From positions 1 to 57,513 of the IMG/VR virus record IMGVR_UViG_3300017763_000020: a stretch of DNA of 57,513 bases. The stretch is one strand, 5' to 3'. Each line of letters starts with the position of its first letter. The first letter of the stretch is position 1. Of this stretch, positions 26,221-35,041 are shown one piece after another. Below the pieces are notes generated by a model. That model ran no database searches. It was not told the DNA's origin and saw only the letters and a list, made by a program, of their open reading frames with translations. This DNA is from a virus. The translations under genes and the position numbers were made by a program.

Positions 26221-28971
26221 TTATTTTACTTTTAGCATATTGCGTTTTACAACGTTTTTGTTTCCATATGTGTCTTCTGCTTCAAGAGATATGGAGTAAT
26301 ATCCAGGTTCCTTGAATATGTAAGTCAACCACATATTATTATAGTATATATCAGTGATTTCTGGATTACTTATATTCTGAATAGTCCACTTTGCATTCTT
26401 CGCTCCAGGGAACTTAGAAATGTCAGTAGAAATAGTCACGTGCGTAGATCTTTCAACCTCAGCATAATCTTTAAATATTTTAGTATCGTCCCATGTTGGA
26501 TTATAGTGTACTACGTGATTTTCACCACTAATACTAGACGTGCTTCCTAAATTTCCATTAATTATTCTAACATCAGAAAAATCATAAGTATATGAATATT
26601 CTTCACCTGTTGCTATAATAAATCTAAAGATATCACTCTCTAGTGGATCAATACCATCAACATCTTCTAATACTGGATTAAAATTAAATTTGTTTATAAC
26701 AAAATCTTCACTGTTATTTAATTCTTCAGCTATAGCATTCCATGCAAATATATCAGAAGTACTAGTTGGTGTTGGAGATGTTATCACATGTGTTCCTACA
26801 AAAGATTGACCTTTTTGATCAGTGTGTGTGATTTGTAAAGTTTCCCCTTGTGAGATGTCATTTATTTTAAAGCTAGCAGATAAATCTGTTCCAACTCTCA
26901 TTGCATTCCACCATAAATGATTTGTGTCTTTCCATCTAAATGTAGATTCATCATATGTGTAAGGTCCAGCATTTTCACTAAATCCTATTTCTGAATAAAC
27001 ATCAACAAATCTTTGTACTGTTGAGAATCTAACACCTTGATCATCTTCTCTGTGCACATAATTTGCTCTGTCTAGTGTTAAATACAAAGTAGCTATATCG
27101 TCTTCTACTTTAGTTAAATTATCTTGAGGGAAATCCCAATAACCACCTGATTTTGACCAATCTAATTTCTTAGAATTCCAATCAGTAATTTCTTTCCATT
27201 TGTATATGCCATATAATTCTAAATCTTTTAGTCTTATATTAATTAAGTCATCCATTCTAAAATGCGATCTATGTCCAAAGAGATCATATGTTCTCATTTC
27301 AACAGAATATTGACCAACAAATGGCAATGTAATAGGAAATACTAAAAAGTTATCAATTGGACCTCTAAACGTTTGATCATACCCTTGTTCTTTGTTAGTT
27401 ATAATCCATTCTATTTCATAAACCCATCTTTTCCACCAATTATCCCAAGTAACTTTAAGGTTTTCGTTAGCATCTACTGCGTCTTCCCATGTAAAATTAG
27501 CTTCAGACCAAATATCATCAAATGTTAATGTACCATCTAATGTAATAGGAGCACCTATCGGAATATTCTGATTATATGAATGTAATTCAGTATCGTAGTA
27601 ATTTTGATAAAATTTAGAATGTGCAGATATTAGATCTTCTCTTTCGTGTTGCTCAAGAGTGTCTTCGTTTCCATATTCTATATTCAGTAAAGTATTATAA
27701 TTAGAAGTGTCGTCGTTTTGATCTAAGTGGCTTTTAAGAACCATTGAAGTATCTTCTATAAATATAGGCCTGTCCTTTGGATGAGCTTCGAATTTTATAT
27801 TATGTCCTTCTGTAAAGAAACTTACACCGTTTTGAATATTCCAAACGTTTAGGTTTTTCTGAGCAAAATAGTCACCTTCACCCGTGATGTCAATTATCTT
27901 AGCATTTAATGGTAAGAAATCTTTTTGTAATCTGTTCTTAAGCCCATATAGTTTTATTAAAACTTCTTCAGGTGTAAAATCAAATACCTCTTGCACATTA
28001 GGAATATCCCAATGATCAAATGTCCCATCAGGTTCATTAATCCTATACACTAAACTAAACCTGCTGGTTTTCTTAATAGTACTACTAGGAACATTAAATT
28101 TTAATCTTTTACGAATCATTTCCCCACGCTTAGATGCATTGGGTACTGGTACTGCGTACATTTTACCGAAGCTTTCTGCTGATTTATCAACGTTAAGCCA
28201 GTATTCTTTTAGAGTAATTCTGTCATAGCCAAAGAAATCTATAGCATTCAATATGGCTTTATATGTTCCTACAAACGGCTTAATGTTATGTAACTCTAGG
28301 AGTAGTTCTTTACGCTTCTTGTTAAGTAGTTTAAAATCTGGAGACATTTCACTAATGTCATGTGTTTTAAACAACATAAAATCTCCAACGTCTAGTGTTG
28401 CACCAAAATTAGACAATAAAACACTAAGTCTTTCATCTTCTGCAATAACTTCACCATATATTTTTATCTTTGCAATAACAGTTTCTACACCTGCAATAGA
28501 CTGATACATGTAAAGTGTTCTTTGATGTGGACCATCTATCTTAGAGCTCAGTGCTAGATTAACCTGTAATGCAACTTGATTTGCAACTGACAATTCCTTT
28601 ATGCCATTAACATCGGTTGAGTCTATAATAGAGTTATCTTCTATATCAAACTCAACTGAAGTTTTATTATCAACAAGTATTTTACCTTCTGATAATTTAG
28701 TACTATACATTATAATGTCATCTGACATTCCTAACATATCTTTTTGCCATCTAAAAATAAATTTAGTTGCATCGCTAGTTTCTGCAACTGGTGCATTAGC
28801 TACTAAATCACCCAAATGCTTACACTCTTCTAATACGAAAAGATTAACAGTTTCATATAACTGAACAGAAACTTCATCTAAATAAAGACTACCTGTCCAG
28901 ATACCGTTTGCATCTTGTAGTAAATTTAGATCATTTTCTAGTCCGTTAAAAAATCTTAAATTATTATACAT
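26221..28971 (-). CDS. Baseplate wedge protein, gp7-like, 916 aa
   Basis: Probable baseplate wedge subunit. T4 gp7 is 1032 aa and follows gp6, and this gene is second after a gp6-like gene. A segment near residues 340-370 (VLIKLYGLKNRLQKDFLPLN followed by AKIIDITGEGDYF) is of a kind found in gp7-like wedge proteins of marine T4-like phages, from memory. PKD/Ig-like domains are visible, one around YSVEMRTYDLFGH and one at the C-terminus (GYYSISLEAEDTYGNKN), which could bind carbohydrate or decorate the baseplate. It overlaps the upstream 90-aa gene by one base. Confidence 0.55.
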   Translation of the reverse strand: MYNNLRFFNGLENDLNLLQDANGIWTGSLYLDEVSVQLYETVNLFVLEECKHLGDLVANAPVAETSDATKFIFRWQKDMLGMSDDIIMYSTKLSEGKILVDNKTSVEFDIEDNSIIDSTDVNGIKELSVANQVALQVNLALSSKIDGPHQRTLYMYQSIAGVETVIAKIKIYGEVIAEDERLSVLLSNFGATLDVGDFMLFKTHDISEMSPDFKLLNKKRKELLLELHNIKPFVGTYKAILNAIDFFGYDRITLKEYWLNVDKSAESFGKMYAVPVPNASKRGEMIRKRLKFNVPSSTIKKTSRFSLVYRINEPDGTFDHWDIPNVQEVFDFTPEEVLIKLYGLKNRLQKDFLPLNAKIIDITGEGDYFAQKNLNVWNIQNGVSFFTEGHNIKFEAHPKDRPIFIEDTSMVLKSHLDQNDDTSNYNTLLNIEYGNEDTLEQHEREDLISAHSKFYQNYYDTELHSYNQNIPIGAPITLDGTLTFDDIWSEANFTWEDAVDANENLKVTWDNWWKRWVYEIEWIITNKEQGYDQTFRGPIDNFLVFPITLPFVGQYSVEMRTYDLFGHRSHFRMDDLINIRLKDLELYGIYKWKEITDWNSKKLDWSKSGGYWDFPQDNLTKVEDDIATLYLTLDRANYVHREDDQGVRFSTVQRFVDVYSEIGFSENAGPYTYDESTFRWKDTNHLWWNAMRVGTDLSASFKINDISQGETLQITHTDQKGQSFVGTHVITSPTPTSTSDIFAWNAIAEELNNSEDFVINKFNFNPVLEDVDGIDPLESDIFRFIIATGEEYSYTYDFSDVRIINGNLGSTSSISGENHVVHYNPTWDDTKIFKDYAEVERSTHVTISTDISKFPGAKNAKWTIQNISNPEITDIYYNNMWLTYIFKEPGYYSISLEAEDTYGNKNVVKRNMLKVK

Positions 28972-29243
28972 TATCTAATAAATTTATCATCTTTTTCTAC
29001 AGTATAATTCTTGTAACCTTTAAATACTCTAACTCCTTTTATTAATACAAATAAATGATCATCTATAAAATATAAGAATTCTCTTAATATAGTATTTCTA
29101 ATTATGTGCTTTGAAAGCATCTTAGATATAAAACTTTCATCCATATACTGATTACCTACATTAAGCCTATTGTCATGTCTTGTTTTAGCAACATCATATA
29201 CTTTAGAAGTGTTATATTTTAGTAAGTCTTTAAATAAATTCAT
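28971..29243 (-). CDS. Hypothetical protein, 90 aa, in baseplate operon
   Basis: Not recognised. Small basic protein with an alternating hydrophobic C-terminal half (LREFLYFIDDHLFVLIKGVR). It sits between the gp6-like and gp7-like genes and overlaps the latter by one base. Probably a small wedge accessory protein; no family is evident. Confidence 0.65.
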   Translation of the reverse strand: MNLFKDLLKYNTSKVYDVAKTRHDNRLNVGNQYMDESFISKMLSKHIIRNTILREFLYFIDDHLFVLIKGVRVFKGYKNYTVEKDDKFIR

Positions 29244-29253
29244 GTCTTATTAT

Positions 29254-31086
29254 TTATTTCTTTAATGCTTTTCTATCACCTGCTTGTAACCTAGTATATA
29301 TTGTTCTAGGAACTGGATCACCGTCAAAATTAATACTTAATGCAGCTTCTGCGTTAATTAAAACATCATCTTCAATTTCATCTCCATCTCTATCTTGCCA
29401 TCCACCTCTAAATACTGCAACTTCTTCTTTCTCCATAATAATATCACCCCATCTATCTAAACCAACTACTGTTTCAGGTATAACTGTTGTTTCGTCTACT
29501 GTTACAGTTGAAACTTCTTCTATTCTTTTAAAGAACACATATTTTTGTTTTCCATTTCCAACATTTTCTAAAGTTACCGGATCTTGTGGTACAACAGAAA
29601 TTGTTTTAGATTCAAAGTAACCTAATCTTCTTGCAGTTTCTTCTGTTTCAGAAATAAACCTAACATTAACGGCATCGATACCTTCAATCTCTTCTAATAT
29701 ATAAATTATATCTGATTTTGGCAACTTATCTCTTCTAGTTACATTTAATAAGTATTCATCTATTTTAGATCTAATTTCGCTAGTTAATTCATCTTTTGTA
29801 AAACCTTCAAAAAATCTAATATTAACATCCATGCTATATTTTCTAATCTTAGGTTTAACAAAAACAACTTCAGTAGTTACCATTTGCTGTCCACTGTCTT
29901 GTAATACCTTAGACATTTTTTCATATTCATTATCATCGAAAAACATTTCTTCTTGAGGAATAGAAAAATAATCTTGGTTTTTAGCTAACTTCTTTCTAAC
30001 ATCTGGAATTGCAAAAATATAAATCACGTTATCATCATCTAGATACTGATCATCTGTTGTGTTATAAGCATCCAAATAAGAAAATATACCATATCTTGAT
30101 AAGAAGTATTCATAATTATCTGGAGTTGCCAATACAAATGACTTACTAGCAAGAGGGGTCATGATCTTTGTAAATTGAGTAGATTCTTTATCTGTTCCCA
30201 TTTTAGGAGAAGATGTAACGGTTATGTCTAAGAAATTATTTAAATCATGTGATGTACCTAAAGAATCTTCACCAGATGCTTGCCACTTTAAAGTTAAATC
30301 ATTTGAGTCATCTAAGTTTCCTTTCTTGCCGTCATGTATGACATACTCAACTTCTATTTTCGAACCCTGTGGAGGCACCATACCAAACGCAGTGTTTCCA
30401 AAATAAATATCTAATCCACCTGAAATACCTGTTTTAACAAGATACGCTTTTTCGTTTCTTTGTAAATCATAAAGAGATTCCTGTTTAGTCCATAATTCTC
30501 CGTTTACACTAATGTTTATTTTACTATGATCAGATAATCCTTTTGTTTGAGCATTAAATGATTGTAAAGGTTCGCCATCACCTGTAAAAGTTTGTGTTTC
30601 AAATTTACCTTGAATGATTGCGGTACTAATAACTTTATTATTACTTTTTTCTAATCTAAATCTATCTTTACTGGTCAATAATGTATATGTTAACCCGTTA
30701 AGGTCAAATTTTAATTCAGCTCTATTGTCTATTGTAATTCCAGCTCCTGAAATTTTATCAAAATCAACTCCAGGTTTCCATCTAAATTCAATTTCACCTG
30801 TAGCTGCAAAACCTCTAGTAGAGTCATGACCTGTAAGTCTACTCATACCATAAATAGATTCTGGATGTTGAGCTGTATATATGTTCTGTTCAACCAACGC
30901 ATCTTCAAGATAAAATAATATTAATTCTTGAATCTCAGTTATTACAGATATAATTTGAGCAAACGGCGATGCATCAGTAAATAATGTACCTGCTCGTCCA
31001 TAAACCCTAGAAATATAAACCCTAGCATCATCTTTGACCTGTTTTGCAGTTGCTCTTAATGTACTTATAAATTTTAACTCTGCCAT
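29254..31086 (-). CDS. 6: Baseplate wedge protein, gp6-like
   Basis: Predicted wedge protein that forms the inner baseplate ring and links wedges in contractile tails. It resembles T4 gp6 (660 aa; here 610): an N-terminal helical region, a DIYFGNTAFGMVPPQGSKIE stretch that aligns with the FYFGEGE...G region of gp6, and a central LSRYGIFSYLDA part in the place of its YDTFVSERFGSIIQAVQ. The late middle region resembles the baseplate J fold (VNIRFFEGFTKDELTSEI followed by SDIIYILEEIEGIDAVNV). The gp25-like gene precedes it by one base, which fits wedge assembly. Confidence 0.78.
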   Translation of the reverse strand: MAELKFISTLRATAKQVKDDARVYISRVYGRAGTLFTDASPFAQIISVITEIQELILFYLEDALVEQNIYTAQHPESIYGMSRLTGHDSTRGFAATGEIEFRWKPGVDFDKISGAGITIDNRAELKFDLNGLTYTLLTSKDRFRLEKSNNKVISTAIIQGKFETQTFTGDGEPLQSFNAQTKGLSDHSKINISVNGELWTKQESLYDLQRNEKAYLVKTGISGGLDIYFGNTAFGMVPPQGSKIEVEYVIHDGKKGNLDDSNDLTLKWQASGEDSLGTSHDLNNFLDITVTSSPKMGTDKESTQFTKIMTPLASKSFVLATPDNYEYFLSRYGIFSYLDAYNTTDDQYLDDDNVIYIFAIPDVRKKLAKNQDYFSIPQEEMFFDDNEYEKMSKVLQDSGQQMVTTEVVFVKPKIRKYSMDVNIRFFEGFTKDELTSEIRSKIDEYLLNVTRRDKLPKSDIIYILEEIEGIDAVNVRFISETEETARRLGYFESKTISVVPQDPVTLENVGNGKQKYVFFKRIEEVSTVTVDETTVIPETVVGLDRWGDIIMEKEEVAVFRGGWQDRDGDEIEDDVLINAEAALSINFDGDPVPRTIYTRLQAGDRKALKK

Positions 31087-31087
31087 T

Positions 31088-31444
31088 TTATCTAATGTTT
31101 AATTGTACGAGATATTTACTGTCTACTGTAATATCAATATATGCAATATCTCTAACGCTACCTTTAAGAAAGTTAATCTTAGTTGAAACGCTGTATTTTT
31201 GTGCTAAAGGACAATAATATTTAATTTGTGTATCTAACACGTCTTTTAGCTGACCTTCATTATATCCTAAAGAATATATGTAGTTTTCTAAATCACATCC
31301 AAATCCAGGTGATCCTAAAACATCAGCCTTTCCAGTAAATAAAATAGTCTCAATTTGTTGAATGAGCTGTTCTATTTCTCCATTGGTTTGAACCTGTGTT
31401 CTATTCCAGTTTGGGTCTCCTAAAGTTTTTATATAAAAATCCAT
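31088..31444 (-). CDS. 25: Baseplate wedge protein, gp25-like
   Basis: 118-aa homologue of the T4 gp25 / lysozyme-like sheath initiator family (T4: 132 aa). It has the typical order of features: an N-terminal strand, EIEQLIQQIETILFTGKADV, the hallmark LGSPGFGCDLENYIYSL loop in the position of the family's P-x-x-G-x-x-L region, and C-terminal strands ending DITVDSKYLVQLNI. It initiates sheath assembly and joins gp6 in the wedge. It abuts gp6. Confidence 0.85.
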   Translation of the reverse strand: MDFYIKTLGDPNWNRTQVQTNGEIEQLIQQIETILFTGKADVLGSPGFGCDLENYIYSLGYNEGQLKDVLDTQIKYYCPLAQKYSVSTKINFLKGSVRDIAYIDITVDSKYLVQLNIR

Positions 31445-31465
31445 TTATATATGTATCTCAATTTT

Positions 31466-32335
31466 TTAACTATGGAACATGAAGTCTACACCTTCATCTC
31501 CTTTGATTTCTTCTTCTATGGACTCTAGTTCACTGTCACCCATATCTTTTATAGCACTGTAGTCAAATTCGACGTTACCGGGTAAAGCAAATTTAAAGAT
31601 ACCTAACTTAGCACCTAATGATTGCTTTATTTTAGCGCTAACATATCTAAAGAATATTTCGTCATCAAATAACGCACAGTCTGGAATAGTCTCATAAAGC
31701 TCTAATATAACGTCACCCTTTGGTGTGTCACCCATAATCTTTAATTCACCCGTGTTTCTTTGGTACTGATAAGAAATAGGATTTTCTAAAATTTGTCTTG
31801 ACATGTCAGCTAGCGAAGCATTTAATACATAGTATTGTAATTCTTCTGCAGCTTCTGCAGGACCTGATCCATTATACATGTTTCTAAATAACATTCTTTC
31901 TAATGCAAAATCTGCACCAGGCTGGAATCTAAGATCCATTCCAGATCCAACTGAATTCCAACCAGATGTTAAATCATATACACCATATACTGAAAATACT
32001 CCGCCACCACCGGCTCCTGGTGTTCCAGAAGCTGCAGGCGCTGGTAAATTAAGAACTCTGTTTTCTCTAAAGTACTCTGAATTGAAAGTCTCAAATGGAA
32101 TATGATAATAGTTCTCTCTTACAGAATCCTCATATTTCTTATACATCCATTTTTTAGCCCTGTTAATTATGTTAATAACTTCTTTTTGTGGCAGGTTTAC
32201 AGGCAACATACATGCACCTGTAATTTCATCTGCAATTTCTGTTAAAAAATCGTTTAGACAAGTTGTTCCAAAATCCCGAGGTGTTATTAAATTGTTATTG
32301 TTACCGTCGTAACCACCGCTTCTAATTTCACTCAT
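31466..32335 (-). CDS. 13: Neck protein, gp13-like
   Basis: Resembles T4 gp13 (309 aa; here 289), the protein that completes the head neck and connects to the tail. By eye, QKEVINIINRAKKWMYKKYE matches its N-terminal helix, GELKIMGDTPKGDVILELYE matches [20 protein letters not shown], and the C-terminal RYVSAKIKQSLGAKLGIFKF followed by PGNVEFDYSAIKDMG matches its KDYATALAKELNG...LPGGVTIDG region. A Gly-rich loop (GTPGAGGGG) is an insertion. Its place beside baseplate wedge genes differs from T4, where gp13 lies with gp14 and the head-tail genes. Confidence 0.72.
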   Translation of the reverse strand: MSEIRSGGYDGNNNNLITPRDFGTTCLNDFLTEIADEITGACMLPVNLPQKEVINIINRAKKWMYKKYEDSVRENYYHIPFETFNSEYFRENRVLNLPAPAASGTPGAGGGGVFSVYGVYDLTSGWNSVGSGMDLRFQPGADFALERMLFRNMYNGSGPAEAAEELQYYVLNASLADMSRQILENPISYQYQRNTGELKIMGDTPKGDVILELYETIPDCALFDDEIFFRYVSAKIKQSLGAKLGIFKFALPGNVEFDYSAIKDMGDSELESIEEEIKGDEGVDFMFHS

Positions 32336-32338
32336 TTT

Positions 32339-33649
32339 TTAATTTATTTTTTTACTAACTACAACTTCAGTAGTATCTCCTATTCTAGCATCCTTTCCTA
32401 AAAAGCCTTCTCTGTATATACCACCAATTGTTCTACCTTTAAATACGCCATCACGTCCAAATATAAAACAATTAGTAGCAGTTACGCTACCGTTAACATA
32501 ACATGATTCTATTTTGCTGTCTTTTATTTCAGCACTGCTATAAAGATTACATCTTTTGAGCATAGATCCAATTACTTCACCCCCATAAATCGATGCGTTT
32601 TCTACATTACCTTTTAATTCGCAATCTATAAATTCATATCCGTCCAAAAGGAATATAGCCGAGAATACACCGTCTTTTACTTGAATAGTACCATAATCTG
32701 AATCATAATTGATAATACCTCTTTCCATTGTACCGTTGGCTATTAAATCAATTACTTTATTCTTTATTCTAGCCCACTGAACTTTAATAACCTGATCGTT
32801 GTCTTGTAAATCAACTAATATGTGTATTTTAGGAAAGTACTTATTTACTTTAGTGTGGTCTTTTAAAGATTCTATAAGTGGTTTATTCTTATTAAGAATT
32901 CTTTTAAGTTCTATTCTATTTTGTATTGAAAACCTAGGATCATTACATGATTTCCACATTTGCATAATAAACCTTTCACATAAATACAATATCTCGTCTT
33001 TACGCTTATGATAGTCTTCTCCACCGATGTATCTAAACTCTAAGTAATTTTTCTGTGCCTTTTCAAAGTTTATGCCATAGTATTTAGAGTTAGCAAAAGT
33101 AAAATTCATTGGTGAAATATGATCTTCATCAAAGTAATATGCTTCTCTTGCTGGCATAACCCATTTTATACTTTTAGCATATGTTGAACCTTCTCGAGAA
33201 GGGAAGAAATTATAAACTTGTTGCTCATCAAAATCTAAAATAAATTTAAGAATATTCATTTTAGAAACCATTAACGGATCTTCTAAGTAGTCAGTTTGAA
33301 ATGACATGTTTAAGTGAATACTAGCACGATCGTTAGTATATCCGTTTTTATCAATCCAATCCAACATTTTAATAATAATTACCCTAGCATTTCTGTAAGG
33401 AATTGGACCAGTTACCAGTTCTATAAGTCCTTTACCACCTGACATATCAGGTTCCATTTTAAAGACTTTGTCATCAGGTACAAAATCAGAATGTGCCTTT
33501 TCTTCTAATTGAATTTTTCTATTCAATAAATCAGAAATAGACTTCTGGGTCTCTTGAAGGCTCAAGTTAGAATAGAACTCGAACTCCACACCTATTTGTG
33601 CAGAGTTCAAGATCTGTTCCTTTGTAGATTTTATATTAAGTTTTTGCAT
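32339..33649 (-). CDS. Amidoligase-like protein with C-terminal beta-helix
   Basis: 436 aa. The N-terminal half has motifs of the amidoligase / glutamine synthetase-like superfamily: GVEFEF at 20-25, an EPDMSGGKGLIELVTGP stretch (66-82), and SIHLNM (110-115). These are in the usual order of metal- and ATP-binding residues. The C-terminal region (about 315-430) is a repetitive beta pattern (GYEFIDCELKGNVENASIYG and DSKIESCYVNGSVTATNC) suggesting a parallel beta-helix. Such enzymes form amide bonds on peptides or proteins; substrate unknown. It lies between the S1-domain gene and gp13 in a structural operon, so virion modification is possible. Motifs are seen; the activity is inferred. Confidence 0.55.
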   Translation of the reverse strand: MQKLNIKSTKEQILNSAQIGVEFEFYSNLSLQETQKSISDLLNRKIQLEEKAHSDFVPDDKVFKMEPDMSGGKGLIELVTGPIPYRNARVIIIKMLDWIDKNGYTNDRASIHLNMSFQTDYLEDPLMVSKMNILKFILDFDEQQVYNFFPSREGSTYAKSIKWVMPAREAYYFDEDHISPMNFTFANSKYYGINFEKAQKNYLEFRYIGGEDYHKRKDEILYLCERFIMQMWKSCNDPRFSIQNRIELKRILNKNKPLIESLKDHTKVNKYFPKIHILVDLQDNDQVIKVQWARIKNKVIDLIANGTMERGIINYDSDYGTIQVKDGVFSAIFLLDGYEFIDCELKGNVENASIYGGEVIGSMLKRCNLYSSAEIKDSKIESCYVNGSVTATNCFIFGRDGVFKGRTIGGIYREGFLGKDARIGDTTEVVVSKKIN

Positions 33650-33672
33650 CTAGAGTATGATATTACCGTTTG

Positions 33673-33682
33673 ATTATATATC
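33673..33682 (-). promoter_or_regulatory. GATATATAAT promoter-like motif
   Basis: Minus-strand GATATATAAT 23 bases before the start of the amidoligase-like gene, in the 48-base gap after the S1-domain gene. Confidence 0.55.
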
Positions 33683-33697
33683 ACACTCATGTTGAAC

Positions 33698-34996
33698 TTA
33701 TTGTGGTAGTTTAAGAAATACTTTCATTGAGTCAACATCTATTCTTGTAATCTGTACAGTAATTTCATCACCGGGTTTAAAGACTGACATTGTTTCTTCT
33801 CCTATTTCACTAATATGTAACAATCCTGTTACACCTTCTTCTATAGTAATAAATAAACCATAATCCTTTTTTGTTTTAACAATAGCAGTAACATTAGAAG
33901 GAATCTGAATTCTAGTTGTAATGTCCGACCATGGATTAATTTGTACGTTTACTTTTTGTGTTAGTGTAATTTTCTTTTCACTTACAATGTCTTTGACTTT
34001 AAATGAAATTTGATCACCGGGTTTAATTTCTCTGGCCTTAAACTTAACTAATGTCTCTTCGTCTAAGTCATTATTATGAATCATACCAGTTAAACATTTA
34101 TTGAACTCAACAAATACTCCGTATTTTGCAGTACCAGTTACATGTCCTGTTTGCTCATTATCAATAGCTTCTTTTAATTCTTCTATTGCAGTAGGAATTA
34201 ATGCTTGTAAATATTTTCTATGTGAAACAACTAATGTGCCTCTGTCTGGTGAGAAACTAACAGGAACAACATACATTTCAGTCCCTATAATAGAGCTAAA
34301 GTCGTGTAGCTTGTTAATTCCAGCTAATGATCCAGGCATAAAGCAATCTATTCCTTGAACGTTAACTATGTAACCTCCGTTTTCTATCATATTTACAACT
34401 GTACCTACCCAAGCAGTGTCACCTTTTTCAACACCGTCTCTTAGATCCATAAATGTTTTTTGCTTAACACCACCACTGATGCTTCCAATAACATGTGATC
34501 CTGGTCTATATGTTGTGATCAACACTGAAGTAGCTTCTCCAGGCTTAAGGGATTGAACATGTTCAGGCTCTTTTTCAAACTTAATATAAACAGATTCTCT
34601 ATAACCCACATCGACCGTGATAAAGTCTGAAGTCACAGCATAAACTGTTCCATCATATATTCCACCTTCAATCAATTCAGGTAGCATGTTGACGTTAGAT
34701 TCATATACTTCCATTTTATCATATAGCTCTTGAGCGTATAATTCTCTGGAATAAACCTTGTCACCGTTTCTGGTTTTAATATGTGGATTTGGTTTTCTAA
34801 GTCTAGTTACACAAGTAGCTTCATATTCGTCCCACATGAATTCTCCTTCTGCATTATACCACTGATCGTTGGTATCTTCTATTTCCTCTTTCTTAGTTGT
34901 TGATTCTACTACTGTTTCAGTATTTGATTCTACTGTCTTTTCTGCTAGAGTGACCGTAGTTTCGCCGATTCTAGCTCTTTTTGATTTGTTTGTCAT
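33698..34996 (-). CDS. S1-domain protein, ribosomal protein S1-like
   Basis: 432 aa with four S1 (OB-fold) RNA-binding repeats at about residues 110-175, 190-260, 283-348 and 365-430. The last two are the clearest: TGHVTGTAKYGVFVEF with LTGMIHNNDL, and TAIVKTKKDYGLFITI with VTGLLHISEI. The N-terminal 100 residues are charged, with an acidic linker and no recognised domain. Bacterial S1 has four to six repeats and presents mRNA to the 30S subunit. A phage copy could bind ribosomes or mRNA to favour phage translation, or bind phage RNA. It lies among structural genes behind its own GATATATAAT motif. The domain call is strong; the role is inferred. Confidence 0.85.
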   Translation of the reverse strand: MTNKSKRARIGETTVTLAEKTVESNTETVVESTTKKEEIEDTNDQWYNAEGEFMWDEYEATCVTRLRKPNPHIKTRNGDKVYSRELYAQELYDKMEVYESNVNMLPELIEGGIYDGTVYAVTSDFITVDVGYRESVYIKFEKEPEHVQSLKPGEATSVLITTYRPGSHVIGSISGGVKQKTFMDLRDGVEKGDTAWVGTVVNMIENGGYIVNVQGIDCFMPGSLAGINKLHDFSSIIGTEMYVVPVSFSPDRGTLVVSHRKYLQALIPTAIEELKEAIDNEQTGHVTGTAKYGVFVEFNKCLTGMIHNNDLDEETLVKFKAREIKPGDQISFKVKDIVSEKKITLTQKVNVQINPWSDITTRIQIPSNVTAIVKTKKDYGLFITIEEGVTGLLHISEIGEETMSVFKPGDEITVQITRIDVDSMKVFLKLPQ

Positions 34997-35021
34997 TTTT
35001 TTTATATTAAGAGTGTAACAT

Positions 35022-35031
35022 ATTATATATC
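35022..35031 (-). promoter_or_regulatory. GATATATAAT promoter-like motif
   Basis: Minus-strand GATATATAAT 25 bases upstream of the S1-domain gene, between it and the 630-aa structural gene. Confidence 0.55.
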
Positions 35032-35041
35032 CTTCTATTTT

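Noticed and set aside
26345-26354. GATATATAC-like sequence inside the 916-aa gene
   Set aside because: Lies within coding sequence with no downstream gene start nearby; treated as chance.
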